DNA of 38,208 nucleotides from Gelidibacter sp035515035 (GTDB lineage: Bacteria; Bacteroidota; Bacteroidia; Flavobacteriales; Flavobacteriaceae): contig NZ_DATJCA010000100.1 of the NCBI RefSeq assembly GCF_035515035.1, positions 1 through 38,208 of the forward strand, given 5' to 3'. The notes under the pieces were generated by a model. The model searched no databases. It was not told the DNA's origin and saw only the letters and a program-made list of their open reading frames with translations. Both the position numbers and the translations under genes were made by a program. Below are positions 24,102 through 32,455 of this stretch, in pieces; the stretch's first letter is position 1, and every line of letters begins with the position of its first letter.

Positions 24102-24773
24102 ATGGAAGCCATAAGCATTAATACAATTAATCGACAACAGTTAGAAGAACCTGAAATTATCAGACGTATTCTTTCTGGAGAAAAAGAACTCTATGAGATA
24201 TTGGTAAGGCGAAACAACCAAAAACTGTATCGCGTTATAAGAAGCTATCTCAGTGATGAAGCCGAAATTGAGGACATCATGCAAAACAGTTATATCAAAG
24301 GATTTACCAAGTTGTACCAATTTAAACTGGAGGCTTCATTTTCTACATGGCTCATTCGTATAGCCATCAACGAAGCGTTGGCGAGAATAAAAGAGAAAGG
24401 AAAGCTGTTTTATATTTATCAGCACGCTGAACATTTTAAAAAAAACAGCATTTTAGAAATTCCAGATAATAAGCAATTGAATCCGCATGAAAGAATGATA
24501 CAAAAGGAAGCAAAACAACTGTTGGAAAACGCGATCGACCACTTAGACGCCAAATATAAAATTGTATATATGATGAAGGAAATGGAAGGCATGAGTTTAA
24601 ATGAAATCTCGGTAATCTTAGATTTAACACTGTCCAATGTAAAAGTGCGTTTGCACCGTTCAAAAGAGATGTTAAAAGACAAACTTTTTGAAGTCGCTCA
24701 TGATAAAAACATTTATGAATTCGGATTTAGCCGATGCGATCGGATTACGGAAAATGTCATGAAAAATATATAG
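24102..24773 (+). CDS. ECF RNA polymerase sigma factor
   Basis: This 223-residue sigma factor has region 2 at about 25-95 (NNQKLYRVIRSYLSDEAEIEDIMQNSYIKGF, with the promoter-melting FSTWLIRIAINEA) and region 4 at about 145-195 (MSLNEISVILDLTLSNVKVRLHRS helix-turn-helix). A C-terminal tail (about 200-223) containing FGFSRCDRITENVM is conserved, from memory, in a Bacteroidota ECF subgroup and may bind a ligand or metal through its Cys. No anti-sigma gene is adjacent; the divergent neighbour is a DoxX-like membrane protein, which could itself be a target or regulator. It is distinct from the other ECF gene at 3.8 kb. Confidence 0.93.
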   Translation: MEAISINTINRQQLEEPEIIRRILSGEKELYEILVRRNNQKLYRVIRSYLSDEAEIEDIMQNSYIKGFTKLYQFKLEASFSTWLIRIAINEALARIKEKGKLFYIYQHAEHFKKNSILEIPDNKQLNPHERMIQKEAKQLLENAIDHLDAKYKIVYMMKEMEGMSLNEISVILDLTLSNVKVRLHRSKEMLKDKLFEVAHDKNIYEFGFSRCDRITENVMKNI

Positions 24774-24778
24774 AAAAT

Positions 24779-24818
24779 AATTAAGATTGCTTCGTTGATA
24801 GAATTAAGGACCAAGACT
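24779..24818 (+). repeat. Single copy of the dispersed AATCAAGACCGCTGCGC repeat
   Basis: AATTAAGATTGCTTCGTTGA followed by TAGAATTAAGGACCAAGACT aligns over its whole length with the repeat cores at 10.9-11.1 kb and 15.7 kb. It begins 5 bp after the sigma stop codon and is a solitary, diverged copy. Confidence 0.65.
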
Positions 24819-24883
24819 GATGCCGCTAAAGTCCGGGACTATTTATAAAAAACATTTTTAGGAATCAGAAATGCACAACGATT

Positions 24884-25093
24884 ATGACAAAATTTAAAGT
24901 TGGAGATCATGTCAAATGGAATTCTGAAGCGGGGCAGGTCTCAGGGAAAATCACAAAAGTCCACCATTCCGATTTCGACTATAAGGGCTATACGCATCAT
25001 GCCAATAAAGAGGAACCACAGTATGAAATTAAAAGTGACAAAACCGATCATATTGCGGCACATAAGGGTTCAGCCCTAACCAAGATCCAATAG
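24884..25093 (+). CDS. DUF2945 / hypervirulence-associated TUDOR-domain small protein
   Basis: This 69-residue soluble protein, MTKFKVGDHVKWNSEAGQVS at its start, matches the small TUDOR-like family known as DUF2945 or HVA1: V-GD-V-W-S-G-V-G-I at the N terminus, then a Tyr-rich strand pair (GYTHHANKEEPQYEIKS) and a final HKGSALTKI strand. The molecular function is unestablished; a nucleic-acid or protein-binding barrel is inferred from the fold name. It is monocistronic, 110 bp after the sigma gene, with a repeat copy in between, and is often considered stress-associated in proteobacterial relatives. Confidence 0.82.
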   Translation: MTKFKVGDHVKWNSEAGQVSGKITKVHHSDFDYKGYTHHANKEEPQYEIKSDKTDHIAAHKGSALTKIQ

Positions 25094-25174
25094 GTTTTAC
25101 AAAGTCTGTAAGTTGAAAAAACACACGTGAATAGGATCTCTTTCCCTTCAAAAGGATAATTTAATTCATCAACT

Positions 25175-25798
25175 TTAAGAGTTGTGACATCTCATTAAAG
25201 TTAATGTGGCGTTTCCTTCAAGTTCATTATTATAATCGTGCGCGGTAAATCCAAAGACATCAAAACCTCCGTTTAAAGCGGCCTTAACCCCACTCATACT
25301 GTCTTCAATGACCAAGCATTCGCTGGGATGAAAACCCATGGATTCTGCAGCCCAAAGAAAAACAGCGGGATCTGGCTTCCATTTACGAACTGTAAAACAG
25401 CTAAAAATATTGCCTTCAAAATGGGGTAATAATCCCGTTAATTCTAAATTAAGCCGAATCTTATTTTCAGGTCCGCTGGAGGCCACGCAAAACGGGATAT
25501 CCAGGTTTTCAATAACCTCAGTGACACCATCTACAGGTTGAATGTTTTTTCTAAACGATTCAAAACTTCGCTCCCTGAAACTTGGCATGAAATCATCTGG
25601 CAATCTTTGAGTGGCCAATTCCGCAACTTGAGCATAACAGTTCTGCATGGAAGTGCCTTTAAAATTTCGCAAAGCATAATCCAAATCGATATTGGCGCCA
25701 TATTCATTTGCCATTTCAACCAGGACTTGATTGGCAATAGGTTCACTATCGACCAGAACACCGTCACAATCAAAAATAACACACTTATACTTAGACAT
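25175..25798 (-). CDS. HAD superfamily phosphatase (beta-phosphoglucomutase-like subfamily)
   Basis: This 207-residue cytosolic enzyme has a class I HAD fold. Motif I DCDGVLVDSE (about 10-19) carries the nucleophile Asp and the general acid/base Asp; motif II Ser is in CVASSGP (about 110-116); motif III Lys is KWKPDP; and motif IV is VIEDSMSGVKAA. A helical cap lies between motifs I and II. The Asp-x-Asp plus SGP combination resembles sugar-phosphate phosphatases such as YieH/YniC or beta-phosphoglucomutase, but the substrate is not predictable. It starts 2 bp after the SDR gene and ends the M28-SDR-HAD operon. Confidence 0.9.
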   Translation of the reverse strand: MSKYKCVIFDCDGVLVDSEPIANQVLVEMANEYGANIDLDYALRNFKGTSMQNCYAQVAELATQRLPDDFMPSFRERSFESFRKNIQPVDGVTEVIENLDIPFCVASSGPENKIRLNLELTGLLPHFEGNIFSCFTVRKWKPDPAVFLWAAESMGFHPSECLVIEDSMSGVKAALNGGFDVFGFTAHDYNNELEGNATLTLMRCHNS

Positions 25799-25800
25799 AA

Positions 25801-26484
25801 TTAAGGAGTAGAATTAGAAACTTGAAGTAGTTTTCCATTATAAAATTTTTGCCCTTTTAATGAAAAATCAACAATATATTCCGCTATTTCCTCTGGTGTT
25901 ATCGGGGCCTTATAACCTGGAAAAGCTTCTTCCAACATTTCGGTCTGAACCGCACCCAATGCCAATACGTTAAACGAAATACCAGAATCCTTATATTCTT
26001 CGGCAAGCAATTCCGTTAAGGTAATTACTGCAGCTTTACTAGAACTATAGGCGGCAAGTCCTGGAAATTTCATACTGCCCTGCACACCTCCCATGGAACT
26101 CATGGTAACCACATGACTATGCTCTGCCATAACGGGAATAAGGATCCTTGTCAACTCTGCCATCCCAAAAACATTAGTACGGTAGACTTCTTCAAAATCG
26201 CTGACCGTGGTTTTTTCAAAAGGCTTATTGAGCACGTGCCCTGCGTTGTTGATCAAAACATCCACATGTTGCCAATGTTCAGAAATATAATCTTGCACTT
26301 TCAAGTAAGCTTCAGCATCTCCCAAATCAAAACAAAAGGCCTTTACATTCTTCAACTTCAAGGCTTTTACAGGGCCATCATTTCTAGACAATGCCAGCAC
26401 CTGATGCCCTTGTTTGGCAAATAATTTCACCAATTCATAGCCAATTCCCCTACTAGTTCCTGTGATAACGATATTTTTACTCAT
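25801..26484 (-). CDS. Short-chain dehydrogenase/reductase
   Basis: This 227-residue classical SDR has the dinucleotide-binding TGTSRGIGYE (about 8-17), NNAGH (about 79-83) and the catalytic Ser-Tyr-Lys with MSSMGG (about 126) and YSSSKAAV (about 145-152). It uses NAD(P)H to reduce or oxidise a carbonyl/alcohol, substrate unknown. The start ATG overlaps the end of the M28 peptidase gene by 8 bp and the HAD gene follows after 2 bp, so the three are one operon. The C terminus is short compared with typical 250-residue SDRs, lacking part of the substrate-binding lid. Confidence 0.92.
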   Translation of the reverse strand: MSKNIVITGTSRGIGYELVKLFAKQGHQVLALSRNDGPVKALKLKNVKAFCFDLGDAEAYLKVQDYISEHWQHVDVLINNAGHVLNKPFEKTTVSDFEEVYRTNVFGMAELTRILIPVMAEHSHVVTMSSMGGVQGSMKFPGLAAYSSSKAAVITLTELLAEEYKDSGISFNVLALGAVQTEMLEEAFPGYKAPITPEEIAEYIVDFSLKGQKFYNGKLLQVSNSTP

Positions 26485-27475
26485 TCAATTTTATTTCTTG
26501 GGTTGTTGTATTGCTCATGGTCTCAAATGCTGGAAGTAATTTATTCACCAAGTCAGCCATAAATTCATAATTCAATAATTCCGCTTCATCTCCAACTTTA
26601 TGGTAATGGTCAAAATTAGTAAAATCAAAAGTGGAAATCGCGTGTGCAGGTTTGTTGAAAACTTTAAAAAACGAATAATTATCCGAACGGTAAAAAAGCT
26701 GAAATTCCTTTGCTTTTGGTAATTCACCCAAAAGCTTGAAATCCACATAACCATTCATTTTTGTTGCCATGTTAGATAAATCAAAGCCGGTAAAGTAAGC
26801 TTCATAATCCTTGTCGACCATCGGGACACCAATCATTTCAAAATTGATCATGGTGTAAAGGTTAATGTTCTCTTCTTTTAAGCGTTCTGCTAAATGTTTT
26901 GAACCTAACAAGCCTATTTCTTCACCAGAGTAAAGTGTAAATAGAATGCTGCGTTTATTGTTTTTCTTAGTAGCAAAATAACGCGCCATGGCCAACACAG
27001 CTGCTACACCGGATGCGTCGTCGTTGGCACCGTTGGCAATGGAATCGCCATCTACAGCTTTTACAATTCCGATATGGTCATAGTGCGCACCCAGAATAAT
27101 AAATTCTTTCTTCAATTCAGGATCATTACCTTCAATATATCCCACAACATTGGATGCCTCCATCCCTTGTGCCTTATAATGATCACGATAGGTTTCAAAA
27201 TACGGAGCGACATGATATGATTTGAATTTGTCCTCTATATAAACCGCCGCTTTCTCAATGCCTGCTGAGCCGGTTGACCGACCACGCAGTTCATCAGAAG
27301 CCAAATAAAATACGGTTTCTCTAAGCTCAGCACTGGTTACGAAATTTAAAGTCTCTTTTGCAGTTGGCATTTCGGCTGTTGCAAGTTCGTTACTTTTATT
27401 TTCAGGAGCTGCCTGAAATTTCTTCTTGCAAGAAACCATGACTAAGAGGATTCCAACTAAAAAAATGTTCTTCAT
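26477..27475 (-). CDS. M28 family zinc aminopeptidase, lipoprotein
   Basis: This 332-residue peptidase has a lipoprotein signal (MKNIFLVGILLVMVSC, acylated Cys-16), so it would be tethered to a membrane on the periplasmic side. The two-zinc site is visible in order: GAHYDHIG (His), NGANDDASGVA (bridging Asp), SGEEIGLLGS (catalytic and metal Glu), a MINFEMIG segment (Asp replaced by Glu in the usual N.D.(I/M)G) and a His in HYHKVGDEAE near the C terminus. M28 enzymes trim N-terminal residues from peptides. It is the first gene of a three-gene operon and lies behind a terminator of the pdhC transcript. Confidence 0.93.
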   Translation of the reverse strand: MKNIFLVGILLVMVSCKKKFQAAPENKSNELATAEMPTAKETLNFVTSAELRETVFYLASDELRGRSTGSAGIEKAAVYIEDKFKSYHVAPYFETYRDHYKAQGMEASNVVGYIEGNDPELKKEFIILGAHYDHIGIVKAVDGDSIANGANDDASGVAAVLAMARYFATKKNNKRSILFTLYSGEEIGLLGSKHLAERLKEENINLYTMINFEMIGVPMVDKDYEAYFTGFDLSNMATKMNGYVDFKLLGELPKAKEFQLFYRSDNYSFFKVFNKPAHAISTFDFTNFDHYHKVGDEAELLNYEFMADLVNKLLPAFETMSNTTTQEIKLNE

Positions 27476-27589
27476 GCTAAATGTTGTTTATGTTTGATTC
27501 TCCCAATAAAACAGTAGGATAACCAAGATAACTATTCGTGCAACCCATATAAAACCCATGTGTTTTGATCTTGAGTTTTGGGTTTCACT

Positions 27590-27622
27590 AAAAAAAAACC
27601 TGTTTCTTAATATTGAAACAGG
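27590..27622 (-). terminator. Intrinsic terminator of the pdhA-pdhC transcript
   Basis: On the minus strand CCTGTTTC (27622-27615) pairs with GAAACAGG (27606-27599) around an 8-nt loop, then nine Ts follow (27598-27590). It lies 77 bp beyond the pdhC stop and separates it from the M28 operon. Confidence 0.88.
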
Positions 27623-27698
27623 ATTTTCATATTTTCAATGACTCATGTATATGCTTCTTTTCGGAGCTTATCTCAAGCCTTATATAAATGCTCACACC

Positions 27699-29390
27699 TT
27701 ACACCAACATCGAAATTGGATTTTCAACAAATCCTTTCAAGGTTTGCAAAAACTCTGCTCCAGTAGCTCCATCAACTGTTCTATGATCACATGCCAAAGA
27801 AAGTTTCATGGTATGGCCCACAACTATCTGTCCGTTTTTAACCACTGGTTTTTCAACGATGGCACCTACCGACAAGATTGCCGAATTAGGCTGATTGATA
27901 ATGGAGGTGAAACTCTCAATACCAAACATCCCTAAATTAGAAATGGTAAAGGTACTGCCTTCCATTTCTTGCGGCGTCAATTTTTTGCTTCTAGAACGTC
28001 CTGCATAGTCTTTGACCTTCGCACCGATTTCCGACAAACTTAGCGCATCTGCAAATCTTACTACTGGCACTACCAACCCGTCTTCAACTGCCACCGCTAC
28101 ACCAATATGTACGTGATTGTTTAATCGGATTTTATCATCAAACCACTGCGAATTGACTTGTGGAAATTGTTTCAATGCCAAGGCACAAGCCTTAACGATC
28201 ATATCATTAAACGAGATTTTTGTATCTGGGATGGCATTGACCTGTGTTCTAAAAGCAATGGCCTTATCCATATCAAACTCCACGTTCAAATAATAATGAG
28301 GCGCCGTAAATTTAGATTCTGCCAAACGTTTTGCAATCACTTTACGCATTTGCGAGTTTGGTTTCTCAATAAAATCTTCTTGTCCGGCGGCAACTTGTCC
28401 AACTGCGGCTGGAGCAGCGCTTACCTCAGGGGTATAATTTTCAATATCACGTTTGATAACGCGTCCATTTTCTCCTGAACCCTTTACTTGAGATAAATTG
28501 ATCCCTTTTTCTTCAGCCATTCTCCGGGCCAAAGGCGATACAAATACACGACTACCATCTGAACTTGAACTGGATGAACTTGAAGTTGAAACTTCTTTCT
28601 TTTCTTCTTTAGCAGCTGTTTTAGATGTTTCTTTTTTAGCAGAATCAGCACTTTCCTTCTTACGTGCATCTTGTTTTTTAGCTGAACCTTTTGATTGGTG
28701 GCTTTTGGCAATGGCAGCAGCATCAGTCCCTTCAGGTCCAATGATGGCCAATAAAGAATCAACTTTTGCTGATTCGCCCTCTTCTAATCCTATAAAAAGT
28801 AAGGTACCCGATTGAAAGGATTCAAATTCCATCGTTGCCTTATCCGTTTCAATTTCTGCAAGGATATCTCCTTCTTCAACTTTATCTCCTACTTTTTTAA
28901 GCCATGTTGCTACAGTTCCTTCTTCCATCGTATCACTCAATCGTGGCATGGTCACTACTGTAACGCCTTCTGGTAATTCACCAGAAGTATCTTTCTCTTC
29001 AGAAGTATCTTCCGCTTCAGAAATATCTTCCTTATCCGATTCACTTTCTGAATCATCCTCTTCTTTCGATTCCTTTTCAGAAGATTTCTCTTCTGATTTT
29101 TCTTCCTTTTTATCAGAAGAACCACCATCAATTAAATCAGAAATATCTTCGCCTTCTTCTCCAATTATGGCCAATAATTCGTCCACCTTAGTGGTCTCTC
29201 CTTCTTGAATACCTATATAAAGTAACGTGCCTTCATGAAAAGATTCAAACTCCATCGTCGCCTTATCGGTTTCAATTTCAGCCAAAATATCACCTTCCTC
29301 TATCTTATCTCCTACTTTTTTCAACCACGTTGCCACGGTTCCTTCTTCCATGGTGTCACTCAAACGCGGCATATTTATTACTTCTGCCAT
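27699..29390 (-). CDS. pdhC: Pyruvate dehydrogenase E2, dihydrolipoamide acetyltransferase with two lipoyl domains
   Basis: This 563-residue core subunit of the pyruvate dehydrogenase complex transfers acetyl groups from lipoyl arms to CoA. Two lipoyl domains are nearly identical, with lipoylated Lys-43 and Lys-184 in the repeated ETDKATMEF motif. They are joined by an extremely acidic Ser/Glu linker (about 88-140). The E1/E3-binding domain is at about 275-312 (VSPLARRMAEEKGI) after a Ser-rich, Lys-rich linker. The catalytic domain ends with HRTVDG (His-536, Asp-540). It starts 3 bp after pdhA. The E1 beta and E3 genes are not adjacent in the window. Confidence 0.96.
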   Translation of the reverse strand: MAEVINMPRLSDTMEEGTVATWLKKVGDKIEEGDILAEIETDKATMEFESFHEGTLLYIGIQEGETTKVDELLAIIGEEGEDISDLIDGGSSDKKEEKSEEKSSEKESKEEDDSESESDKEDISEAEDTSEEKDTSGELPEGVTVVTMPRLSDTMEEGTVATWLKKVGDKVEEGDILAEIETDKATMEFESFQSGTLLFIGLEEGESAKVDSLLAIIGPEGTDAAAIAKSHQSKGSAKKQDARKKESADSAKKETSKTAAKEEKKEVSTSSSSSSSSDGSRVFVSPLARRMAEEKGINLSQVKGSGENGRVIKRDIENYTPEVSAAPAAVGQVAAGQEDFIEKPNSQMRKVIAKRLAESKFTAPHYYLNVEFDMDKAIAFRTQVNAIPDTKISFNDMIVKACALALKQFPQVNSQWFDDKIRLNNHVHIGVAVAVEDGLVVPVVRFADALSLSEIGAKVKDYAGRSRSKKLTPQEMEGSTFTISNLGMFGIESFTSIINQPNSAILSVGAIVEKPVVKNGQIVVGHTMKLSLACDHRTVDGATGAEFLQTLKGFVENPISMLV

Positions 29391-29393
29391 AGC

Positions 29394-30392
29394 TTATATT
29401 TTGTGTTGTATAAATGGATAATCTTCCTGCTCATAAACAGCATCATACATGACGCTTTTTTCTGGATAAGGAGATTCATCAGCGAATTTCTCACATTCTG
29501 CTACGAGCTCCTTGACTCGTTTGTCAATTACTTTAAGGTCCTCTTCCGTGGCATATTTTTTCTCCAGAATAACCTCTTTCACTTGGGTGATTGGATCAAT
29601 TTTTTGATATTCCTTTACCTCATCTTTGGTTCTATAACTTTGGGCATCACTCATGGAGTGGCCTCTGTATCGGTATGTTTTCAACTCCAAAAATGTTGGT
29701 CCATCACCACGTCGTGCACGTTGGATGGCTTCGTCAAAGGCTTCTGCCACTTTTACCGGATTCATTCCGTCAACAGGTCCGCAGGGCATTTCATAACCTA
29801 AACCTAATTTCCATATTTCTGTATGATTGGCAGAACGTGCTACCGAGGTTCCCATGGCATATCCGTTGTTTTCACAAACAAATACCACTGGCAATTTCCA
29901 TAGCATAGCCATGTTAAAAGCTTCATGTAACGACCCTTGGCGCGCTGCACCATCGCCAAAACAACATAAAGTGACAGCGTCAATTCCATGGTATTTATCA
30001 CCAAAAGCTATCCCAGCACCTAATGGAATTTGACCTCCAACAATCCCGTGACCGCCGTAAAAACGATGTTCCTTTGAGAAGATATGCATGGATCCTCCAA
30101 GACCTTGAGAAGTTCCCGTGGCTTTACCATATAACTCCGCCATTACCCGTTTTGGATCCTCGCCCATGCCTATTGGCTGGACGTGGTTACGATAAGCAGT
30201 AATCATCTTATCCTTTGTCAAATCCATAGCGTGCAATGCTCCAGCCAAAACAGCTTCTTGCCCATTATATAAATGAAGAAAACCTCTTACTTTCTGTTGA
30301 ATATAAACGGCAGCAAGTTTGTCTTCAAACTTTCTCCAGAACAACATGTCTTCATACCATTTGAGGTAAACCTCCTTAGTTATCTTTTGCAT
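29394..30392 (-). CDS. pdhA: Pyruvate dehydrogenase E1 component, alpha subunit
   Basis: This 332-residue alpha subunit of the heterotetrameric E1 decarboxylates pyruvate with thiamine diphosphate. The ThDP/Mg motif runs from GDGAARQGS to VVFVCENN (about residues 157-185). The phospho-loop region YRYRGHSMSDAQSYR (about 245-259) contains the conserved substrate-interacting His and the serine whose phosphorylation regulates mammalian enzymes. The N terminus YLKWYEDMLFWRKFEDK is typical. The gene is first of a two-gene unit with pdhC (3-bp gap), while the beta subunit must be encoded elsewhere, an arrangement seen in Flavobacteriia. Confidence 0.96.
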   Translation of the reverse strand: MQKITKEVYLKWYEDMLFWRKFEDKLAAVYIQQKVRGFLHLYNGQEAVLAGALHAMDLTKDKMITAYRNHVQPIGMGEDPKRVMAELYGKATGTSQGLGGSMHIFSKEHRFYGGHGIVGGQIPLGAGIAFGDKYHGIDAVTLCCFGDGAARQGSLHEAFNMAMLWKLPVVFVCENNGYAMGTSVARSANHTEIWKLGLGYEMPCGPVDGMNPVKVAEAFDEAIQRARRGDGPTFLELKTYRYRGHSMSDAQSYRTKDEVKEYQKIDPITQVKEVILEKKYATEEDLKVIDKRVKELVAECEKFADESPYPEKSVMYDAVYEQEDYPFIQHKI

Positions 30393-30537
30393 CCGAAATA
30401 ATTTCTAAAAAATTAAATACTAATATAGTTTCGAGTTTAGAGAGCTGAAAACCCTGATGAAATCAGAATTAATTCAACGATCAATTTATGGTTTGTCCTT
30501 TAAACTTCCAAAAAGTTGTATTTCACTAAACGGATAA

Positions 30538-30545
30538 CAAAAGTA
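30538..30545 (-). promoter_or_regulatory. Candidate -7 box for pdhA-pdhC
   Basis: On the minus strand TACTTTTG matches TAnnTTTG exactly, 145 bp upstream of the pdhA start in the cdd-pdhA spacer. No good TTG was seen at -33, so this is a weak call. Confidence 0.3.
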
Positions 30546-30598
30546 ACACATTAACCAGTAATGAAAAAGCTGAAAATCGTAAAACTTCTACGAAATCG

Positions 30599-31081
30599 TT
30601 ATAGAACTGTTTTATCAAACACCAATGGAAGGAGATTTGCTAAAGAATGTGATCGGACGACCTTTCCCTTTTCTCCCATAAAGTAGATTTCAATAGGCGC
30701 ATCTTGCTTTATTTCATATTCTGCAATAGATTGACGGCATGCGCCACATGGCGGAATCGGTTGGTCCGTAGTCTTCACTCGTGAACCAGCAATTATCGCC
30801 ATACGCTTGATGGTGACATCGGGAAATTGCGATCCTGCATAAAAAATTGCCGTTCTTTCCGCACACAAACCTGATGGGTAAGAGGCATTTTCTTGATTGC
30901 TACCGGTGATGATTTCGTTGTTTTCAAGAAGAAGTGCTGTACCTACACTAAAATTGGAGTAGGGTGAATAGGACTTTTCCCTGGCTTCCATGGCCCTTGT
31001 CATCAAATCAACAACATCTTTGGGAAGTTCATCTAAAGTTTCATAAACGTTAAGCAGGGTTTCAATTTTAATTTCCTTCAT
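30599..31081 (-). CDS. cdd: Cytidine deaminase
   Basis: This 160-residue homotetrameric-type deaminase converts cytidine and deoxycytidine to uridine forms for pyrimidine salvage. The zinc ligands are Cys-73 in CAERTAIF (with catalytic Glu-75) and Cys-112/Cys-115 in PCGACRQSI. SPYSNFSVG (about 39-47) is the conserved substrate-binding loop, with the Asn and Phe in place. N-terminal residues 1-25 extend beyond the 130-residue Bacillus enzyme, as is usual in Bacteroidota. The gene stands alone between two spacers; a bidirectional hairpin separates it from porV on its upstream side. Confidence 0.96.
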   Translation of the reverse strand: MKEIKIETLLNVYETLDELPKDVVDLMTRAMEAREKSYSPYSNFSVGTALLLENNEIITGSNQENASYPSGLCAERTAIFYAGSQFPDVTIKRMAIIAGSRVKTTDQPIPPCGACRQSIAEYEIKQDAPIEIYFMGEKGKVVRSHSLANLLPLVFDKTVL

Positions 31082-31125
31082 AGGTTTTTTATCTATTTTT
31101 AAAAATACGACACTTTTTTAGACAA

Positions 31126-31158
31126 AAAAACTATTGCTTTATAATAGCAATAGTTTTT
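31126..31158. terminator. Bidirectional hairpin between porV and cdd
   Basis: A perfect 13-bp inverted repeat (31126-31138 with 31146-31158, 7-nt loop) has A/T tracts on both sides; on the minus strand seven or more Ts follow the stem. It should terminate the porU-porV transcript 24 bp after the porV stop. Confidence 0.88.
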
Positions 31159-31181
31159 CTGTAATTTATTTAAAAGGTCTT

Positions 31182-32387
31182 CTAGTATTCTCTGTACGTT
31201 TTATCTCCAAAATTGAAGGTCAGAGAAAAACGCAAGGTATTTTCCAACGGACTTTGAACTTTTGAAGCTGAGAACAAATAAGACATGTCAATATTGATGG
31301 TAGTGTATTTGAACCCTGCTCCTAACGCAAAAAACTTACGAGCACCTTTCTCATCGCTTTCATTAAAGTAACCTGCCCGGAAAGCAAAGGAGTCCTGATA
31401 TTGATATTCTGCTCCCAAAGCCCAAGTAAATTCCTTTAACTCTTCACTGAACCCTCCTGGGGCATCACTAAATGATTGAAACATCCCTTTAAGAAAATTC
31501 ACATCTTGAGATTTGCCTTCTACAATAATTGCTGGCTCACTCCCATCAGTAGCTTGTTTCCCATCACCATCTAAATCAACAAATCCCATAACTGGAGGTG
31601 ATGGCACTAGCAATTTAGTAACTTCCCCGGTTAAGGCCAAGGTATTATATTCATCGAAAATAAAATCGAAACCTCCACCCAGTCTTAAGGTTGTTGGCAG
31701 AAAGCTTTCTCTTCCAGCATCATCATACTTAATCTTTGGCCCAATATTTTGAATGGCAAAGCCTAATCGGGTTCTTCCGTTAAAACTATCATAGGCTTGT
31801 TCTTCGCTCTGATAAAATCCAGAAATATCCGCCGCTACTGAACTTGCAGCCTCTGCAGAATTATCCAAGGCTTGAATTTTTAAATCAGATCGCAAATAGC
31901 GCAACCCAACGGCCATAGAAAACTGAGTGCCCAATCTTAAGGCATATGACGCATCAATTGTCATCTCATTGGGTTTGGCAATAAGGGGATTAGAATTTTC
32001 ATCCTGTACCAACTCAATTTCACCCAGACTGAAGTATTTGAAACTCACCGCAAAGGCACTTCCTTCATTGATTCTATTGAAGTAGCTGACATTTCCTAAA
32101 AAAATATCATTGACCAATTTGCTTAAATAGGGAGTGTAACTCACACCAATTCCTGATTTTGCTTCAGAAAATGCATATTTTGACTGGTTCCATTGCTGGG
32201 AAAAAGCATCAACAGATGTGGCAACGCCTATATCTCCCATACCCGCAGCACGTGCATCGGCAGCAATTAACAAAAATGGAACTCCGGTAGTTATGACTTT
32301 CGACTGATTATCAAAAATGATAGTTTCCTGTGCAAACGAAAGATTATAAATGGTTAACGTGAGAAGGGCTAGTGCGTATTTTTTCAT
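31182..32387 (-). CDS. porV: Type IX secretion outer-membrane protein PorV
   Basis: This 401-residue outer-membrane beta barrel of the FadL-like family shuttles folded cargo from the Sov/SprA translocon to the PorU sortase. The frame is open to 32435, but the ATG at 32387 gives a standard signal peptide (MKKYALALLTLTIYNLSFAQ). Family landmarks are RAAGMGDIGVATSVDAFSQQ (about 45-65, the N-terminal plug-like region), FSLGEIELVQDENSN and GAEYQYQDSFAFRAGYFNES, then paired C-terminal strands ending in NFGDKTYREY. It follows porU by 68 bp on the same strand, and the combination identifies both genes. Confidence 0.95.
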   Translation of the reverse strand: MKKYALALLTLTIYNLSFAQETIIFDNQSKVITTGVPFLLIAADARAAGMGDIGVATSVDAFSQQWNQSKYAFSEAKSGIGVSYTPYLSKLVNDIFLGNVSYFNRINEGSAFAVSFKYFSLGEIELVQDENSNPLIAKPNEMTIDASYALRLGTQFSMAVGLRYLRSDLKIQALDNSAEAASSVAADISGFYQSEEQAYDSFNGRTRLGFAIQNIGPKIKYDDAGRESFLPTTLRLGGGFDFIFDEYNTLALTGEVTKLLVPSPPVMGFVDLDGDGKQATDGSEPAIIVEGKSQDVNFLKGMFQSFSDAPGGFSEELKEFTWALGAEYQYQDSFAFRAGYFNESDEKGARKFFALGAGFKYTTINIDMSYLFSASKVQSPLENTLRFSLTFNFGDKTYREY

Positions 32388-32455
32388 AAGGTTGTTAGAA
32401 TTATACATGGTGCTTACGCAACATGTATTTAGCAAATTTAAATTATTAATAATTG

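Noticed and set aside
28948..29801. Plus-strand open frames opposite pdhC and pdhA, including a Ser-rich one
   Set aside because: They are reverse complements of the acidic E2 linker and of E1 alpha coding sequence, with low-complexity or nonsensical translations.
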